Assembly: GCF_001431425.1 (NCBI RefSeq)
Contig: NZ_LDJG01000014.1
Coordinates: forward strand, 1 to 64,000
Origin: Stenotrophomonas nitritireducens
Lineage (GTDB): Bacteria; Pseudomonadota; Gammaproteobacteria; Xanthomonadales; Xanthomonadaceae
Direction of reading: 5' to 3'
Length of the DNA stretch: 64,000 nucleotides
Every line of letters begins with the position of its first letter. Position 1 is the first letter of the stretch. Of this stretch, positions 27,131 to 37,600 are shown one piece after another. The position numbers were made by a program, and so were the translations under genes. The notes beneath the pieces were generated by a model, which had not been told where the DNA came from, ran no database searches, and saw nothing but the letters and a program-made list of their open reading frames with translations.

Positions 27131-28773
27131 GCGACGCTGCCACCGCTCCCGCAGCGGCTTCCACGCCCTGGGCGTGGCCCGACCTGCGCGGCTGGAACCT
27201 GTATTTCCTTTCCAAGGTGATCCTCGCCTGGATGGGCGCCCTCGACCTGCACATCCTGCCCAACCTGCTGCTGCTCGCGGTCCTGCTGGTGCCGCTGCCG
27301 TGGCGCCGCGCGCGCATCGCGCGCACCGTGGTCGCGATCCCGGTGGCGGTGGCGCTGTATTACCAGGACACCTGGTGGCCGCCGTTCGAGCGCCTGCTGG
27401 CGCAGCCGGGCGTGCTAGATTTCTCGGCCTCGTACTGGATGGAGCTGCTGGGGCGCTTCATCAACTGGCAGATGGTCGCGCTGCTGGCGCTGCTGGTCTT
27501 CGGCTACCTGCTGCTCAAGCCGTGGCTGCGGGTCACCACGCTCAGCGTGCTGGGCATGCTGGGCATGGCGGCGATGGCGCTGCCGCTTCCGGCCGGCCTG
27601 CAGTCTGCCGGGAGGGGCGATGCGACGACGGCGCAGGGCGGCGCGGGAACCGGCGCCGCGGCGCGCGGTGGCCCGGCCGGCAACGACACGCTCAACGCCT
27701 ACCTGGCCGGCTTCTACCAGCAGCAGGCCGGGCTGAAGACCGCGTTTCCCCCGGCCCAGGGCGGCGCGCCCTTCGACCTGATCGTCCTCAACATCTGCTC
27801 GCTGGCCTGGAGCGACCTGGATGACGTGGGCCTGCGCCACAACCCGTTGTTCGACGGGATGGACATGGTGTTCGACGATTTCAATTCGGCCACCTCCTAC
27901 AGCGGGCCGGCGGCCATCCGCCTGCTGCGCGCCAGTTGCGGCCAGACCTCGCATACCGCGCTGTTCGATCCGGTGCCGGCACAGTGCCAGCTGTTCGCCA
28001 ACCTGCAGGCGCTGGGGTTCCAGAACGAGCTGGCGATGAACCACGACGGCCACTTCGACGATTTCATTGGCGACCTCACCCGGTACGGCGGCCTGGCCGC
28101 CACGCCGCTGCCGATCGAGAACTATCCGCGCGCGCTGATCGCCTTCGACAAGTCGCCGCTGCGTCGCGACGCGGACGTGTTGACCGGGTGGCTGAAGCGC
28201 CGCCAGGCCGAATCCACCGGGCAGGTGGCGCTGTTCTACAACACGATCTCGCTGCATGACGGCAACCGCATCGTCGGCGCCGACGGGCGCGCGATGGCCA
28301 GCGACTACAAGGCGCGCGCGCAGATGGTGCTGGGCGACCTGCAGGGCTTCATCGACGCGCTGGAGAAGAACGGGCGCCGCGCCATGGTGGTGGTGGTGCC
28401 CGAGCACGGCGCGGCCCTGCACGGCGACCGCATGCAGATCCCGGGCATGCGCGAGATTCCCAGCCCTTCCATCACCCATGTCCCGGCGGGCGTGAAGCTG
28501 ATCGGCATGGGCATTCCGGCCGCCGGCGGTCCGCGCCACGTGACCGCGCCGAGCAGCTACCTGGCGCTCTCGGAACTGGTGGCGCGGGTCTATGCGCTCA
28601 ACGCCCAGACCCCGGCCGACGGCCGCGACTGGGACGGCCTGCTGCAGAACCTGCCGGTGACGCCGTCGGTGTCGGAGAACGAGGGGGCCAAGGTGATCGA
28701 CTACGAGGGCAAACCGTGGTTGCAGCTCAAGGGCAGCCAGAGCTGGACGCCCTACCCGGAGGACAAGCCGTGA
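27127..28773 (+). CDS. bcsG: Cellulose phosphoethanolamine transferase BcsG
   Basis: Inner-membrane enzyme that transfers phosphoethanolamine from lipid to cellulose C6 in the periplasm. The protein has 548 residues (E. coli 559): N-terminal transmembrane helices (about 25-150), a Gly/Ala linker (about 160-185), then an alkaline-phosphatase-fold domain. Residues matching the E. coli active site are Cys224 (LNICSLAW), the nucleophile Ser257 with Tyr258 (FNSATSYSGPA), and Glu426-His427 (VVPEHGAAL). All are intact, so modification activity is expected. ATG 27127 sits in the bcsF stop; the gene's own stop overlaps the bcsR GTG. Confidence 0.95.
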   Translation: MSDAATAPAAASTPWAWPDLRGWNLYFLSKVILAWMGALDLHILPNLLLLAVLLVPLPWRRARIARTVVAIPVAVALYYQDTWWPPFERLLAQPGVLDFSASYWMELLGRFINWQMVALLALLVFGYLLLKPWLRVTTLSVLGMLGMAAMALPLPAGLQSAGRGDATTAQGGAGTGAAARGGPAGNDTLNAYLAGFYQQQAGLKTAFPPAQGGAPFDLIVLNICSLAWSDLDDVGLRHNPLFDGMDMVFDDFNSATSYSGPAAIRLLRASCGQTSHTALFDPVPAQCQLFANLQALGFQNELAMNHDGHFDDFIGDLTRYGGLAATPLPIENYPRALIAFDKSPLRRDADVLTGWLKRRQAESTGQVALFYNTISLHDGNRIVGADGRAMASDYKARAQMVLGDLQGFIDALEKNGRRAMVVVVPEHGAALHGDRMQIPGMREIPSPSITHVPAGVKLIGMGIPAAGGPRHVTAPSSYLALSELVARVYALNAQTPADGRDWDGLLQNLPVTPSVSENEGAKVIDYEGKPWLQLKGSQSWTPYPEDKP

Positions 28774-28949
28774 AGGCGCACGAACCGGACGCAGGACTGA
28801 CCTCGGAACAGGACGACATCGACGTCCTGCGCGGACATCTGGGGATGCCGGCGCTGCCCTACCTGGACTTCTCCGCGCAGCGTGCGCGGGCGCAGGCGCT
28901 CGCGCGTTGGCCGCTGTTCGCCGAGCTGGCCGCGGAGCCGCGCCGATGA
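28770..28949 (+). CDS. bcsR: Cellulose biosynthesis protein BcsR
   Basis: 59-residue cytosolic protein. The C-terminal half, LPYLDFSAQRARAQALARWP followed by LFAELA, matches E. coli BcsR (a DYADIS-type segment then an ALKRWPLLAEFA-type helix). In E. coli BcsR stabilises BcsQ and the cytosolic BcsR2Q2 complex and tunes c-di-GMP-dependent assembly. The start GTG 28770 overlaps the bcsG stop (GTGA); the end overlaps bcsQ (ATGA). It is easily missed because of its size and GTG start. Confidence 0.85.
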   Translation: MKAHEPDAGLTSEQDDIDVLRGHLGMPALPYLDFSAQRARAQALARWPLFAELAAEPRR

Positions 28950-29689
28950 GCATGACGCTGTCTCTGCAGGGCGTGCGCGGTGGCGTCGGGGTGACGACGA
29001 TGACCGCCGCGCTCGGCCACGCCCTGCACGCGCAGGGCGAGCGGGTGCTGCTGGTCGAGTGCAACCCGGACCACCTGCTCGGCCTGCACCTGGGACTGCC
29101 GGCTGCCGAGACGCGCGGCTGGGCGCGCGCGTGGCTGGAGGGTGGCGACTGGCGCGAGGCGGCGTTCGGCGCGACGCCCGGGCTGGCGCTGCTGCCCTAC
29201 GGGCTGGCCAGCGATGCCGACGTGGCCGCGGTCGAGGACCGGCTGCGGCAGTCGCCGCGGTTCTGGACTGAGCGCCTGCCGGTGCTGGCGGCGCAGTTCG
29301 ACTGGATCCTGTTCGACCTGCCGCAGCGGCTGGACGCGCACGTCGCCGCGGTCAACCAGCATGCCGCCTGCGCCCTGCCGCTGCGGATGGCGACAGTGGA
29401 CCCGGGCTGCCACGTACTGCTGCAGCGACATGTTGATGATGCGCGACGGGTGCTGTGCAACCGCTACGACCCGGCCATGGACGTGCAGCGCGACCTGATG
29501 CAGCTGTGGATCGACGGTGGGCCGTCGCTGGTGCCGCAACCGCTGCACGAGGATGCCGCCGTGTCTGCCGCGCTGGCACGCAAGCTGCCGCTGGGCGTCG
29601 ATGCCGACGGCTCGCAGGCCGCTGCCGACATGGTCAGCCTCGCGGTGTGGTGCCTGGCCGAGCGCGCGCGCCAGGGGCGGGCACGATGA
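28946..29689 (+). CDS. bcsQ: MinD/ParA-like ATPase BcsQ
   Basis: SIMIBI-class NTPase of E. coli-type cellulose systems, needed for secretion and implicated in polar localisation of synthesis. The protein has 247 residues. The P-loop reads GVRGGVGVTTMTAALGHAL, so both lysines of the deviant Walker A (KGGxGKT) are replaced (Arg and Val), as in the BcsQ family (E. coli GVRGGVGTTT). Switch and Walker B-like strands are VLLVECNPDHLLGLHLG and DWILFDLPQRLDAHVAAV. ATG 28946; the preceding bcsR and following bcsA both overlap by 4 bp. In E. coli bcsRQ head the other half-operon; here they follow bcsG. Confidence 0.93.
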   Translation: MSMTLSLQGVRGGVGVTTMTAALGHALHAQGERVLLVECNPDHLLGLHLGLPAAETRGWARAWLEGGDWREAAFGATPGLALLPYGLASDADVAAVEDRLRQSPRFWTERLPVLAAQFDWILFDLPQRLDAHVAAVNQHAACALPLRMATVDPGCHVLLQRHVDDARRVLCNRYDPAMDVQRDLMQLWIDGGPSLVPQPLHEDAAVSAALARKLPLGVDADGSQAAADMVSLAVWCLAERARQGRAR

Positions 29690-32310
29690 GCCTGTGCTAC
29701 CTGCGCTGGCCGCAACTGCGCGAAACGGCGCGGGCACCGCTGCCCACGCTGTGGCTGTTGTGGCTGCTGCAGGCGCTGGGCTGGGGGTTGCTGCGGCTCG
29801 AAGGGCCCGCCTGGCAGGCGCTGGCCCCGCGCCTGCCCGATGCCTTCCCGCAACTGCAGCCGTACCGTCGCTGGCGGTTCGGCGATCCGCTGCGGATGCT
29901 GATCCAGGCCGGATGGCTGCTGCTGGTCCGCATCACGCGGCGCACCTCCCGCCGCCGCCACCGGCTGGCGGAAGCCCGGCGCCGCCATGTCGCCGGGCTG
30001 CGCGGCGCCGCGGGCCGCGGCCGGCGGCGCTATCTGGACGCGCTGCGCGGCCTGCCGCAGCGGGTCTGGACCAGCGCGGCATGGCAGCGCATGTGGAGTT
30101 TCCAGGCCGGGCTCTCGCCGCGCGCGCGGAGGTGGCTGACGATCGTCGCCGGCCTGGCGACGCTGGGCCTGGGGCTGCTGTGCATCACTCAGCCGTTCAG
30201 CTATTTCGCGCAGCTTGTTTTCGTGCTGCTGCTCTGGGGCATCGCCCTGCTGATAAAGCGCATGCCCGGACGCTACGCCACGCTGATCCTGGTGGTGCTG
30301 TCGATCACCGTGTCGTGCCGCTACCTGTGGTGGCGGTACACCGCCACGCTCAACTGGAACAGCAAGTTCGACCTGGCCTGCGGCATCGTCCTGCTCGCCG
30401 CGGAAACCTATTCCTGGCTGGTGCTGATGCTGGGCTACGTGCAGGTGGCCTGGCCGCTGCAGCGCAGGCCGTCGGCGCTGCCGCCCGATCCGCGCGACTG
30501 GCCCACCGTGGACGTGCTGATCCCGACCTACAACGAGGAACTGTCGCTGGTGCGGCACACGGTGCACGCCGCGCTGGGCCTGGACTGGCCGGCGGACAAG
30601 CTGCGCATCCACCTGCTCGACGACGGCAGGCGCGCCGAGTTCCGCGAGTTCGCCGCGCAGGCGGGGGTCAACTACATCACCCGCAGCGACAACCGCCACG
30701 CCAAGGCCGGCAACCTCAATCACGCGCTGACCCAGATCGACGGCGAACTGGTGGCGATCTTCGACTGCGACCACCTGCCGGTGCGCTCGTTCCTGCAGGT
30801 CACCACCGGCTGGTTCCTGCGCGATGCGAAGCTGGCGCTGGTGCAGACCCCGCACCATTTCTTCTCGCCGGATCCGTTCGAGCGCAACCTGCGCGTGTTC
30901 CGCCGCGACCCCAACGAGGGCGAGCTGTTCTACGGCCTGGTGCAGGACGGCAACGACCTGTGGAACGCGGCCTTCTTCTGCGGCTCGTGCGCGGTGCTGC
31001 GGCGCGCGGCCATCGACGATATCGGCGGCTTCGCCACCGAGACCGTCACCGAGGACGCGCATACCGCGCTGCGCCTGCACCGCAACGGCTGGAACTCGGC
31101 CTACCTGCGCATTCCGCAGGCCGCCGGCCTGGCTACCGACAGCCTCGGCGCGCACGTCAACCAGCGCATCCGCTGGGCGCGCGGCATGGTGCAGATCTTC
31201 CGCATCGACAACCCGCTGCTGGGCAAGGGCCTGAACCTGTTCCAGCGTTTCTGCTACGCCAACGCGATGCTGCACTTCCTGGCCGGCATCCCGCGGCTGG
31301 TGTTCCTGACCGCGCCGCTGGCCTTCCTGCTGCTGCACGTCTACATCATCTACGCGCCGGCGGTGGCGATCCTGCTGTTCGTGCTGCCGCACATGGCCCA
31401 CGCCAACCTGACCAATTCGCGCATCCAGGGCCAGTGGCGCCGCCCGTTCTGGGGCGAGGTCTACGAGACCGTGCTGGCTTGGTACATCGCGCGGCCGACC
31501 ACGGTGGCGCTGTTCAGCCCGACCAGGGGCAAATTCAACGTCACCGACAAGGGCGGCACCCAGGCCGGGGACCGCTTCGACTGGAAGGTCGCCCAGCCCT
31601 ATCTGGTACTGGCGCTGCTCAACCTCGCCGGGCTGGGGTTCGCTGTATGGCGCTTCCTGCATGGCCCGGCCGACGAACGCGGCACGGTGATCGTCAGTTC
31701 GTTGTGGGTGCTCTACAACCTGCTCATCGTCGGCGGCGCGCTGGCGGTCGCGGCGGAGGTGCAGCAGGTGCGCCGCACGCACCGGGTCAGCCAGCGCCTG
31801 CCGATGGCGCTGCGCCTGCCCGACGGGCGCACCCTGCGCGGGGTCATGCACGACTACTCCAACGATGGCGTGGGCCTGGAACTGGCGCATGCGCCGGAGC
31901 GCGGGTTGGCTGCTGGCACGCGGGTTTCCCTGCTGCTCGGCCGTGGCCGCCGCGAGTTCGCGTTCGCCGCGGTGGTCCAGCGCAGCGTCGGCGCGCGCCT
32001 GGGCCTGCTGCTGCGGTTCGAGAGCGAAGCGCAGCGGGTGGAGTTCGTGCAGTGCACCTTCGCCCGCGCCGACGCCTGGTTGAACTGGCACGCCGGCTAC
32101 CGGCCGATGAGCCTGCCGCGCAGCCTGTGGAGCGTGCTCAAGCTTGGCTGGCAGGGCTACCGCAGGATGGGCGATTTCGCGCCCATCGATCTCGACCGGC
32201 CGATGCACTGGAGCCGCCGCGCGCTGCGCTGGCTGGCCAGTTACGCGCCGCAACGTCCACTTCCTTCCTATCCGGCTGACCCAGCCGCTGACCCGGGGCT
32301 TCGTCCATGA
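29686..32310 (+). CDS. bcsA: Cellulose synthase catalytic subunit BcsA (cluster 2)
   Basis: Second BcsA, 874 residues, the E. coli length (872). It carries an extra N-terminal region of about 145 residues (membrane helix about 20-36, then a basic stretch VRITRRTSRRRHRLAEARRR) absent from the cluster 1 enzyme; in E. coli-type complexes this part contacts accessory subunits. The catalytic motifs are intact: DDG (312-314), DCDH (360-363), TED (455-457), QRIRW (493-497). The PilZ c-di-GMP site is RRTHR (696-700) plus DYSNDG (723-728). The start ATG overlaps the bcsQ stop and the stop overlaps bcsB, consistent with a strictly coupled operon. Confidence 0.98.
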   Translation: MSLCYLRWPQLRETARAPLPTLWLLWLLQALGWGLLRLEGPAWQALAPRLPDAFPQLQPYRRWRFGDPLRMLIQAGWLLLVRITRRTSRRRHRLAEARRRHVAGLRGAAGRGRRRYLDALRGLPQRVWTSAAWQRMWSFQAGLSPRARRWLTIVAGLATLGLGLLCITQPFSYFAQLVFVLLLWGIALLIKRMPGRYATLILVVLSITVSCRYLWWRYTATLNWNSKFDLACGIVLLAAETYSWLVLMLGYVQVAWPLQRRPSALPPDPRDWPTVDVLIPTYNEELSLVRHTVHAALGLDWPADKLRIHLLDDGRRAEFREFAAQAGVNYITRSDNRHAKAGNLNHALTQIDGELVAIFDCDHLPVRSFLQVTTGWFLRDAKLALVQTPHHFFSPDPFERNLRVFRRDPNEGELFYGLVQDGNDLWNAAFFCGSCAVLRRAAIDDIGGFATETVTEDAHTALRLHRNGWNSAYLRIPQAAGLATDSLGAHVNQRIRWARGMVQIFRIDNPLLGKGLNLFQRFCYANAMLHFLAGIPRLVFLTAPLAFLLLHVYIIYAPAVAILLFVLPHMAHANLTNSRIQGQWRRPFWGEVYETVLAWYIARPTTVALFSPTRGKFNVTDKGGTQAGDRFDWKVAQPYLVLALLNLAGLGFAVWRFLHGPADERGTVIVSSLWVLYNLLIVGGALAVAAEVQQVRRTHRVSQRLPMALRLPDGRTLRGVMHDYSNDGVGLELAHAPERGLAAGTRVSLLLGRGRREFAFAAVVQRSVGARLGLLLRFESEAQRVEFVQCTFARADAWLNWHAGYRPMSLPRSLWSVLKLGWQGYRRMGDFAPIDLDRPMHWSRRALRWLASYAPQRPLPSYPADPAADPGLRP

Positions 32311-34649
32311 GCATTTCCACTTCACTGCGCTGGTTGCTGCTGCCCCTGTTGGCGCTGCCCGTCGCCAACGGTTCGAGCGCGCCGCAGGCGGCACCTGCCG
32401 CGCCCCCGGCAACGGATGCCGTGCCGGTACCTGCGCCCGCCGCACCTGCCGCCACGCCGCAGGCGCCGGCGACGGTCTGGTCCGGCGCCGCGTGGCCCTG
32501 GCAGCGCGCCAGCACCCTGGCCCAGCTCGGCCGCCGCCAGGACACGCTGCTGTCCGGTGTGCGCAACACCACCACATTCGAGTTCCAGGTGCGGCGCGAC
32601 CGCCTGGCGCGCGAGGCCGAGCTCGACCTGAGCTTCACCCCGTCGCCGTCGCTGCTGCCCACGCTCTCGCACCTGCGCGTCTACCTCAACGACGCGCTGA
32701 TGGACGTGGTGCCGATCGGCAACGACCAGCTCGGCCGGCCGGTGCAGGCCAAGGTGCCGCTGGACGCGCGCCTGATCGCCGACTTCAACCAGATCCGGCT
32801 GGAGTTCGTCGGCCATTACACCGACATCTGCGAAGAGCCGACGCACAGCTCGCTGTGGGTCAACCTGTCCAGCAACAGCACCTTGCGCCTGGGCGGCCAG
32901 CCGCTGGCGATGCAGGACGACCTGGCCAATTTCCCGCTGCCGTTCTTCGACCCGCGCGACAGCGCGCGGCTGGAACTGCCGGTGGTGTTCGCCGGCTCGC
33001 CGTCGGTGGCGCAGCAGCGCGCGGCAGCGCTGATGGCCTCGTACTTCGGCGGCATGGCCGGCTGGTGGCGGCAGGCGCGGTTCCCGGTCAGCTTCGACCG
33101 GCTGCCGGCGCAGGGCCACGCGGTGGTGATGGCGGTCAACGGCCGGTTCCCGTCGGTGATCGCCAAGCATGCGCCGGTGCAGGGGCCGGTGATCGAACTG
33201 GTGTCGCTGCCCGATGACCCGCAGCGCAAGCTGCTGCTGGTGCTGGGCCGCAACGACGAGGACCTGCAGACCGCGGTGTCGGCCATCGCCGCCGGCAACG
33301 CGCTGTTCCGCGGCACCCGGGTGCAGGTGGACGAGGTCAAGCCGCTGGCGCCGCGCAAGCCCTACGACGCGCCGAACTGGGTGCGCACCGACCGCGCCGT
33401 GCGCTTCGCTGAGCTGCTCGACTACCCGCAGCAGCTGCGCGCCAGCGGCATCGCGCCGCAGCCGATCGTGCTCAACCTCAACCTGCCACCGGACTTGTTC
33501 ATCTGGCGCAACCAGGGCATTCCGCTCAACCTGCGCTACCGCTACACGCCGCCGTTCAGCAGCGACGAATCGCGGCTGAGCGTGGGCATCAACGACCAGT
33601 TCATTTCCAGCTTCCCGTTGATCCGCCGTTCCGGCAAGCAGGGCCTGGAGGAGATCCGCCTGCCGGTGCTGACCTCCGACGCCGGTGCCGGCGACGGCAA
33701 GCTGCTGATCCCCGCGCTGAAGATCGGCGACCGCAACCAGCTGCGCTTCGACTTCAACTTCGCCAGCGTCATGGGCAGCGCCCAGCGCGACCATTGCCAG
33801 ACCGTGCTGCCGCCCAACCTGCAGGCCGCGATCGAGGAGGACTCCTCGATCGACTTCTCCGGCTTCCACCACTACATGGGCCTGCCGGACCTGGCCGCGT
33901 TCGCGCTGAGCGGCTTCCCGTTCACGCGCATGGCCGACCTGTCCGAGACCGTGGTGATGATGCCGCCGCGCGCCAACGAGGCGCAGGTCGGCCTGCTGCT
34001 GAACCTGGTCGGCGGCCTCGGCGTGCAGAGCGGCTACCCGGCCTATGGCCTGCGCGTGAGCGATGACTGGAAGCAGGCCGCGCGGCTGGACGCCGACGTG
34101 CTGATGCTCGGCGAACTGCCGCAGGAGCTGCGCGGCAGCGACCAGCTCTCGCTGATGATCGACAACCAGCGCACCACGCTGCGCAACGGCCGGGTGAGCT
34201 CGCCGCAGGAAGCGGTGATCGAGGCCCGCCTGGGCAGCGCCGGCGCCGATGCGGCGGTCAACCGCGTCGGCGTCACCGCCGATGCGCCGTTCGCGGCCAT
34301 CATCGGCCTGCAGTCGCCGCACCACGCCCAGCGCAGCATCGTGTCGCTGGCCGCGAGCAAGGAGGCGGACTACGCGCTGCTGGACGACGCATTGAGCGAC
34401 ATCGGCAAGCGCGAGGCCATCGCCGGCTCGGTGTCGATCCTGCGCAGCTCCGGCATCCACAGCCAGTTCGTCGGCGAGCATTACTACGTCGGTTCGCTGC
34501 CGTGGTGGCTGCTGCTCTGGTACCACCTGGCCGACCACCCGGTGCTGCTGGCGGTGCTGGCCACGGTGGTGGTGCTGATGGTGGCGTTCCTGCTGTGGCG
34601 CGCGCTGCGCTGGGTGTCGCAGCGCCGGCTGGAAGCGGCCGAGCACTGA
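32307..34649 (+). CDS. bcsB: Cellulose synthase periplasmic subunit BcsB (cluster 2)
   Basis: 780-residue periplasmic BcsA partner. Signal peptide WLLLPLLALPVANGSSA, then a Pro/Ala-rich segment of about 45 residues, then the conserved BcsB domains (VRRDRLAREAELDLSFTPSP, LEFVGHYTDICEEPTHSSLW, KPYDAPNWVRTDRAVRFAEL, IDFSGFHHYMGLPDLAAFAL) and a C-terminal helix (VLLAVLATVVVLMVAFLLW) ending in a basic tail. It starts with ATG in the bcsA stop; its TGA overlaps the bcsC ATG (TGATG). It differs from cluster 1 BcsB enough that the two are unlikely to be a recent duplication. Confidence 0.96.
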   Translation: MSISTSLRWLLLPLLALPVANGSSAPQAAPAAPPATDAVPVPAPAAPAATPQAPATVWSGAAWPWQRASTLAQLGRRQDTLLSGVRNTTTFEFQVRRDRLAREAELDLSFTPSPSLLPTLSHLRVYLNDALMDVVPIGNDQLGRPVQAKVPLDARLIADFNQIRLEFVGHYTDICEEPTHSSLWVNLSSNSTLRLGGQPLAMQDDLANFPLPFFDPRDSARLELPVVFAGSPSVAQQRAAALMASYFGGMAGWWRQARFPVSFDRLPAQGHAVVMAVNGRFPSVIAKHAPVQGPVIELVSLPDDPQRKLLLVLGRNDEDLQTAVSAIAAGNALFRGTRVQVDEVKPLAPRKPYDAPNWVRTDRAVRFAELLDYPQQLRASGIAPQPIVLNLNLPPDLFIWRNQGIPLNLRYRYTPPFSSDESRLSVGINDQFISSFPLIRRSGKQGLEEIRLPVLTSDAGAGDGKLLIPALKIGDRNQLRFDFNFASVMGSAQRDHCQTVLPPNLQAAIEEDSSIDFSGFHHYMGLPDLAAFALSGFPFTRMADLSETVVMMPPRANEAQVGLLLNLVGGLGVQSGYPAYGLRVSDDWKQAARLDADVLMLGELPQELRGSDQLSLMIDNQRTTLRNGRVSSPQEAVIEARLGSAGADAAVNRVGVTADAPFAAIIGLQSPHHAQRSIVSLAASKEADYALLDDALSDIGKREAIAGSVSILRSSGIHSQFVGEHYYVGSLPWWLLLWYHLADHPVLLAVLATVVVLMVAFLLWRALRWVSQRRLEAAEH

Positions 34650-37600
34650 TGCCCCGCCGCCTTTCCCTGTCGATGGCGTTGCTGGCAGGCCTGGCCGGGA
34701 TCGGCCAGGTGGCCGCGCAGGAGCTGCCGCCCACGCCGGCCGGCAGCCTCGCCTCGCAACGCCAATGGCTGCTGCAGCAGGTGCGCATCGGCGAGGCCAC
34801 CGGCCGCCAGCGGCTGATCGAGGACGCGCTGGCGCGGTTGCGCCTGCTGGCGCCGGACGACCGCGCCACGATGGTGGCGATCCTGGAAGTGCAGCTGTCG
34901 CAGCAGAAGATCGACGACGCCACCGGAACCCTGCAGCGCCTGCGCCAGATCGGTGCGGGCAGCCGCGAACTGATCGCCGGCGAACGGCTGTGGGCGGCGT
35001 ACCGCGGCGACATGCAGGCCGAACTGCAGCAGGCGCGCATGCTGGCCACCGGCGGACGCAACGCCGAAGCGCTGGCGATCTATCGCCGGCTGTTCGACGA
35101 CGACCCGCCGGGCATGCAGCTGGGACTGGAATACTGGCGCCTGCGCGGCGCCGAACCGGCCGGCCGGGCATTGGCGATCCGCCGCCTGACTGCGCTCGAC
35201 GAGGCCTACCCCGGCAACACCGTGCTGCTGCAGACGCTGGCGCAGTTCCTGTTCGCCAGCGGCCGCGACGGCGAGGCGCTGGCGATCCTGGGGCGCATGG
35301 GCAGCAACCCCGAGGCGAGCACCTATGCCGCCGACGCGGAATGGGACTACCTGTCGTCCCGCCAGGCCGATGCGACCAATGTGCGCCGGCTGCAGTCCTT
35401 CATCGCCCGCTATCCGGGCTGGGTGCACCTGGACGACGCGCGCCGGCTCTACGACGAGCAGCGCAGGCGCGTGGGCAATCCGGCCTGGCTCGCGGGGCTG
35501 CGTGGTGGGCAGCTGCTGGACGCCGGCCGCAACGCGGAGGCGGAAACCGCCTTCCGCCAGGCCCTGCGCGGCTTCCCGCAAGAAGCCGATTTCCAGGGCG
35601 GACTGGGGTTGGCGCTGATGCGCCAGGGCCGCCGCGAGCAGGCGCTGGAACAGTTCCAGACGGCGCAGCGGCTGCAGGCGGATACCAGCAACAGCGACAA
35701 GTGGCGCGACCTGATCGCCAGCACCCGTTACTGGCTGCTCATCGACCAGGCCGACGCCGCGCTGGAGGCCGGCGAACTGGATCGTGCGCAGTCGCTGTAC
35801 GCGCAGGCGCGCCGGCAGCAGCCACGCGAGATCAACGCGCAGCTCGGGCTGGTCGACGTGGCGGTGGCGCGCGGCGACGATGCCGCGGCCGGCCGCGAAC
35901 TGCAGGCCGCGCGGCGCATCGCGCCGAACGATCCGAACCTGGTGCGCAGGCTGGCGCAGTTCTACGGGCGCACCGATCCGGCGCAGCTGGAAAGCTACGT
36001 CGCCGGCCTGTCGCCGGCGCAGCGCGGGCTCTATGCAGAGGAGCTGCGCAGGCTGCGCCTGGCGAAGCTGCGCGAACAACGCGAGCGCGCGCTCGCGGCG
36101 GGCGACGTGGCCACCGCCATCGAGCTGGGGCGCGAACTGCGCCGCGAGCAGCCGGACGACCCGTGGCTGGCCTATTCGCAGGCCAATGCGCTGCGCACCC
36201 GCGGTGCGGCCGAGGAGGCCGACGCGGTGATCGCCGAGATGGCCGGCAAGGCCGGCAACACGCCCGAGGCGCGCTATGCGCAGGCGCTGTACCTGTCCGG
36301 CTCGGATCGAATAGCGCCGGCACTGGCCGCGCTGGACGAACTGCCTTCCGCGCAGTGGAGCGACGACATGCGCGCGCTGGCCGCGCGCCTGCATCGCCAG
36401 CAGGCCACGGCGCGCGCCTGGGAGCTGCGTGCCGCCGGTCGCGAGGACGAGGCCATCGCCCTGCTGCGGAAACTGCCGCAGGACGCGGACATCCAGCTGA
36501 CGCTCGCCGACTGGGCGCGCCTGCGCGGCGATCATGCGCAGGCACTGCAGCTTTACGGCCAGGTGCTGTATGCGCAGCCCGGCAATGTGGATGCGCAACT
36601 GGGCAGCGTGCAGGCGCTGATCGACAGCGGCGACCTGCAGGCCGCGCGCGCGCGCATGGCCGCCGCGCCACCCGTAGTGGAACCCGGCGACGTCGGCCAG
36701 CAGCGGCAGCTTGCCGCGATATGGTCCGGCCTGCACGACGATGCACGGGCGCTGGAGATCCTGCGCGGTGTGCTGGCCGCCAAGACCGCGCCGGACCCGC
36801 AGGTGTGGCGCGATGCCGCGCGCCTGCTGCGCGCCGACGACCCGGAACAGGCGCTGGACATGTATGCCCGTGCGATGGAAGAGAACGGCCTGCTCGCGCC
36901 GCAGCAGGCGCAGCCGCGCGACGACCGCGCGCTCACCCGCGCCAGCCGCGAAACGGCCGGCGACGACTGGCTGCGGCGCAGTCTGCGTGGCGATGTGGAA
37001 ACGCTGTACCAGCAGCAGAACCCGACGCTGACGGTGATGCAGGATTCGGGACGGCGCAGCGACGGCACGCCGGGCATCTCGAAGCTCTCTCGCGACACGC
37101 GCATCGCCCACCTCGACGCGCCGTTCGCCGGCGGCCTGGGCTGGGCCAGGATCGAACAGGTGCACCTGGACGCGCGTCGTTTCGAGACCGACGCCAACGG
37201 CTTCCACGACCAGGATTTCGGCAGTTGCGAGTTGTACCTGCTGCGCGGCGACGGCAGCCGCCTGCAGGCGCCGGGCTGCGACACCCGCCTGCGCCAGCGC
37301 ATGGATTCCGGCGCCGGCCTGGCGGTGGGCTGGCGCACGCTCGACGACCGCTGGAACTTCGACATCGGCCATACGCCCGCCGGCTATGCGGTCGGCAACT
37401 GGCTCGGCGGCGTCACCGTCAACGGCGACCTCGGCCGTTTCGGCTGGGGCGCGACGCTGTCGCGGCGGCCGATGACCAACTCGCTGCTGTCCCAGGCAGG
37501 CGCGGTCGATCCGCGCAGCGGCATCGTCTGGGGCGGCGTCACCGCCAATGGCGTCACCTTCAGCCTCGGCTACGACCAGGGCGGCCGCAACGGCGTCTGG

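Noticed and set aside
29464..32577. Minus-strand frame of about 1040 codons opposite bcsA of cluster 2
   Set aside because: Same GC-skew shadow; the plus strand encodes BcsA with all motifs.
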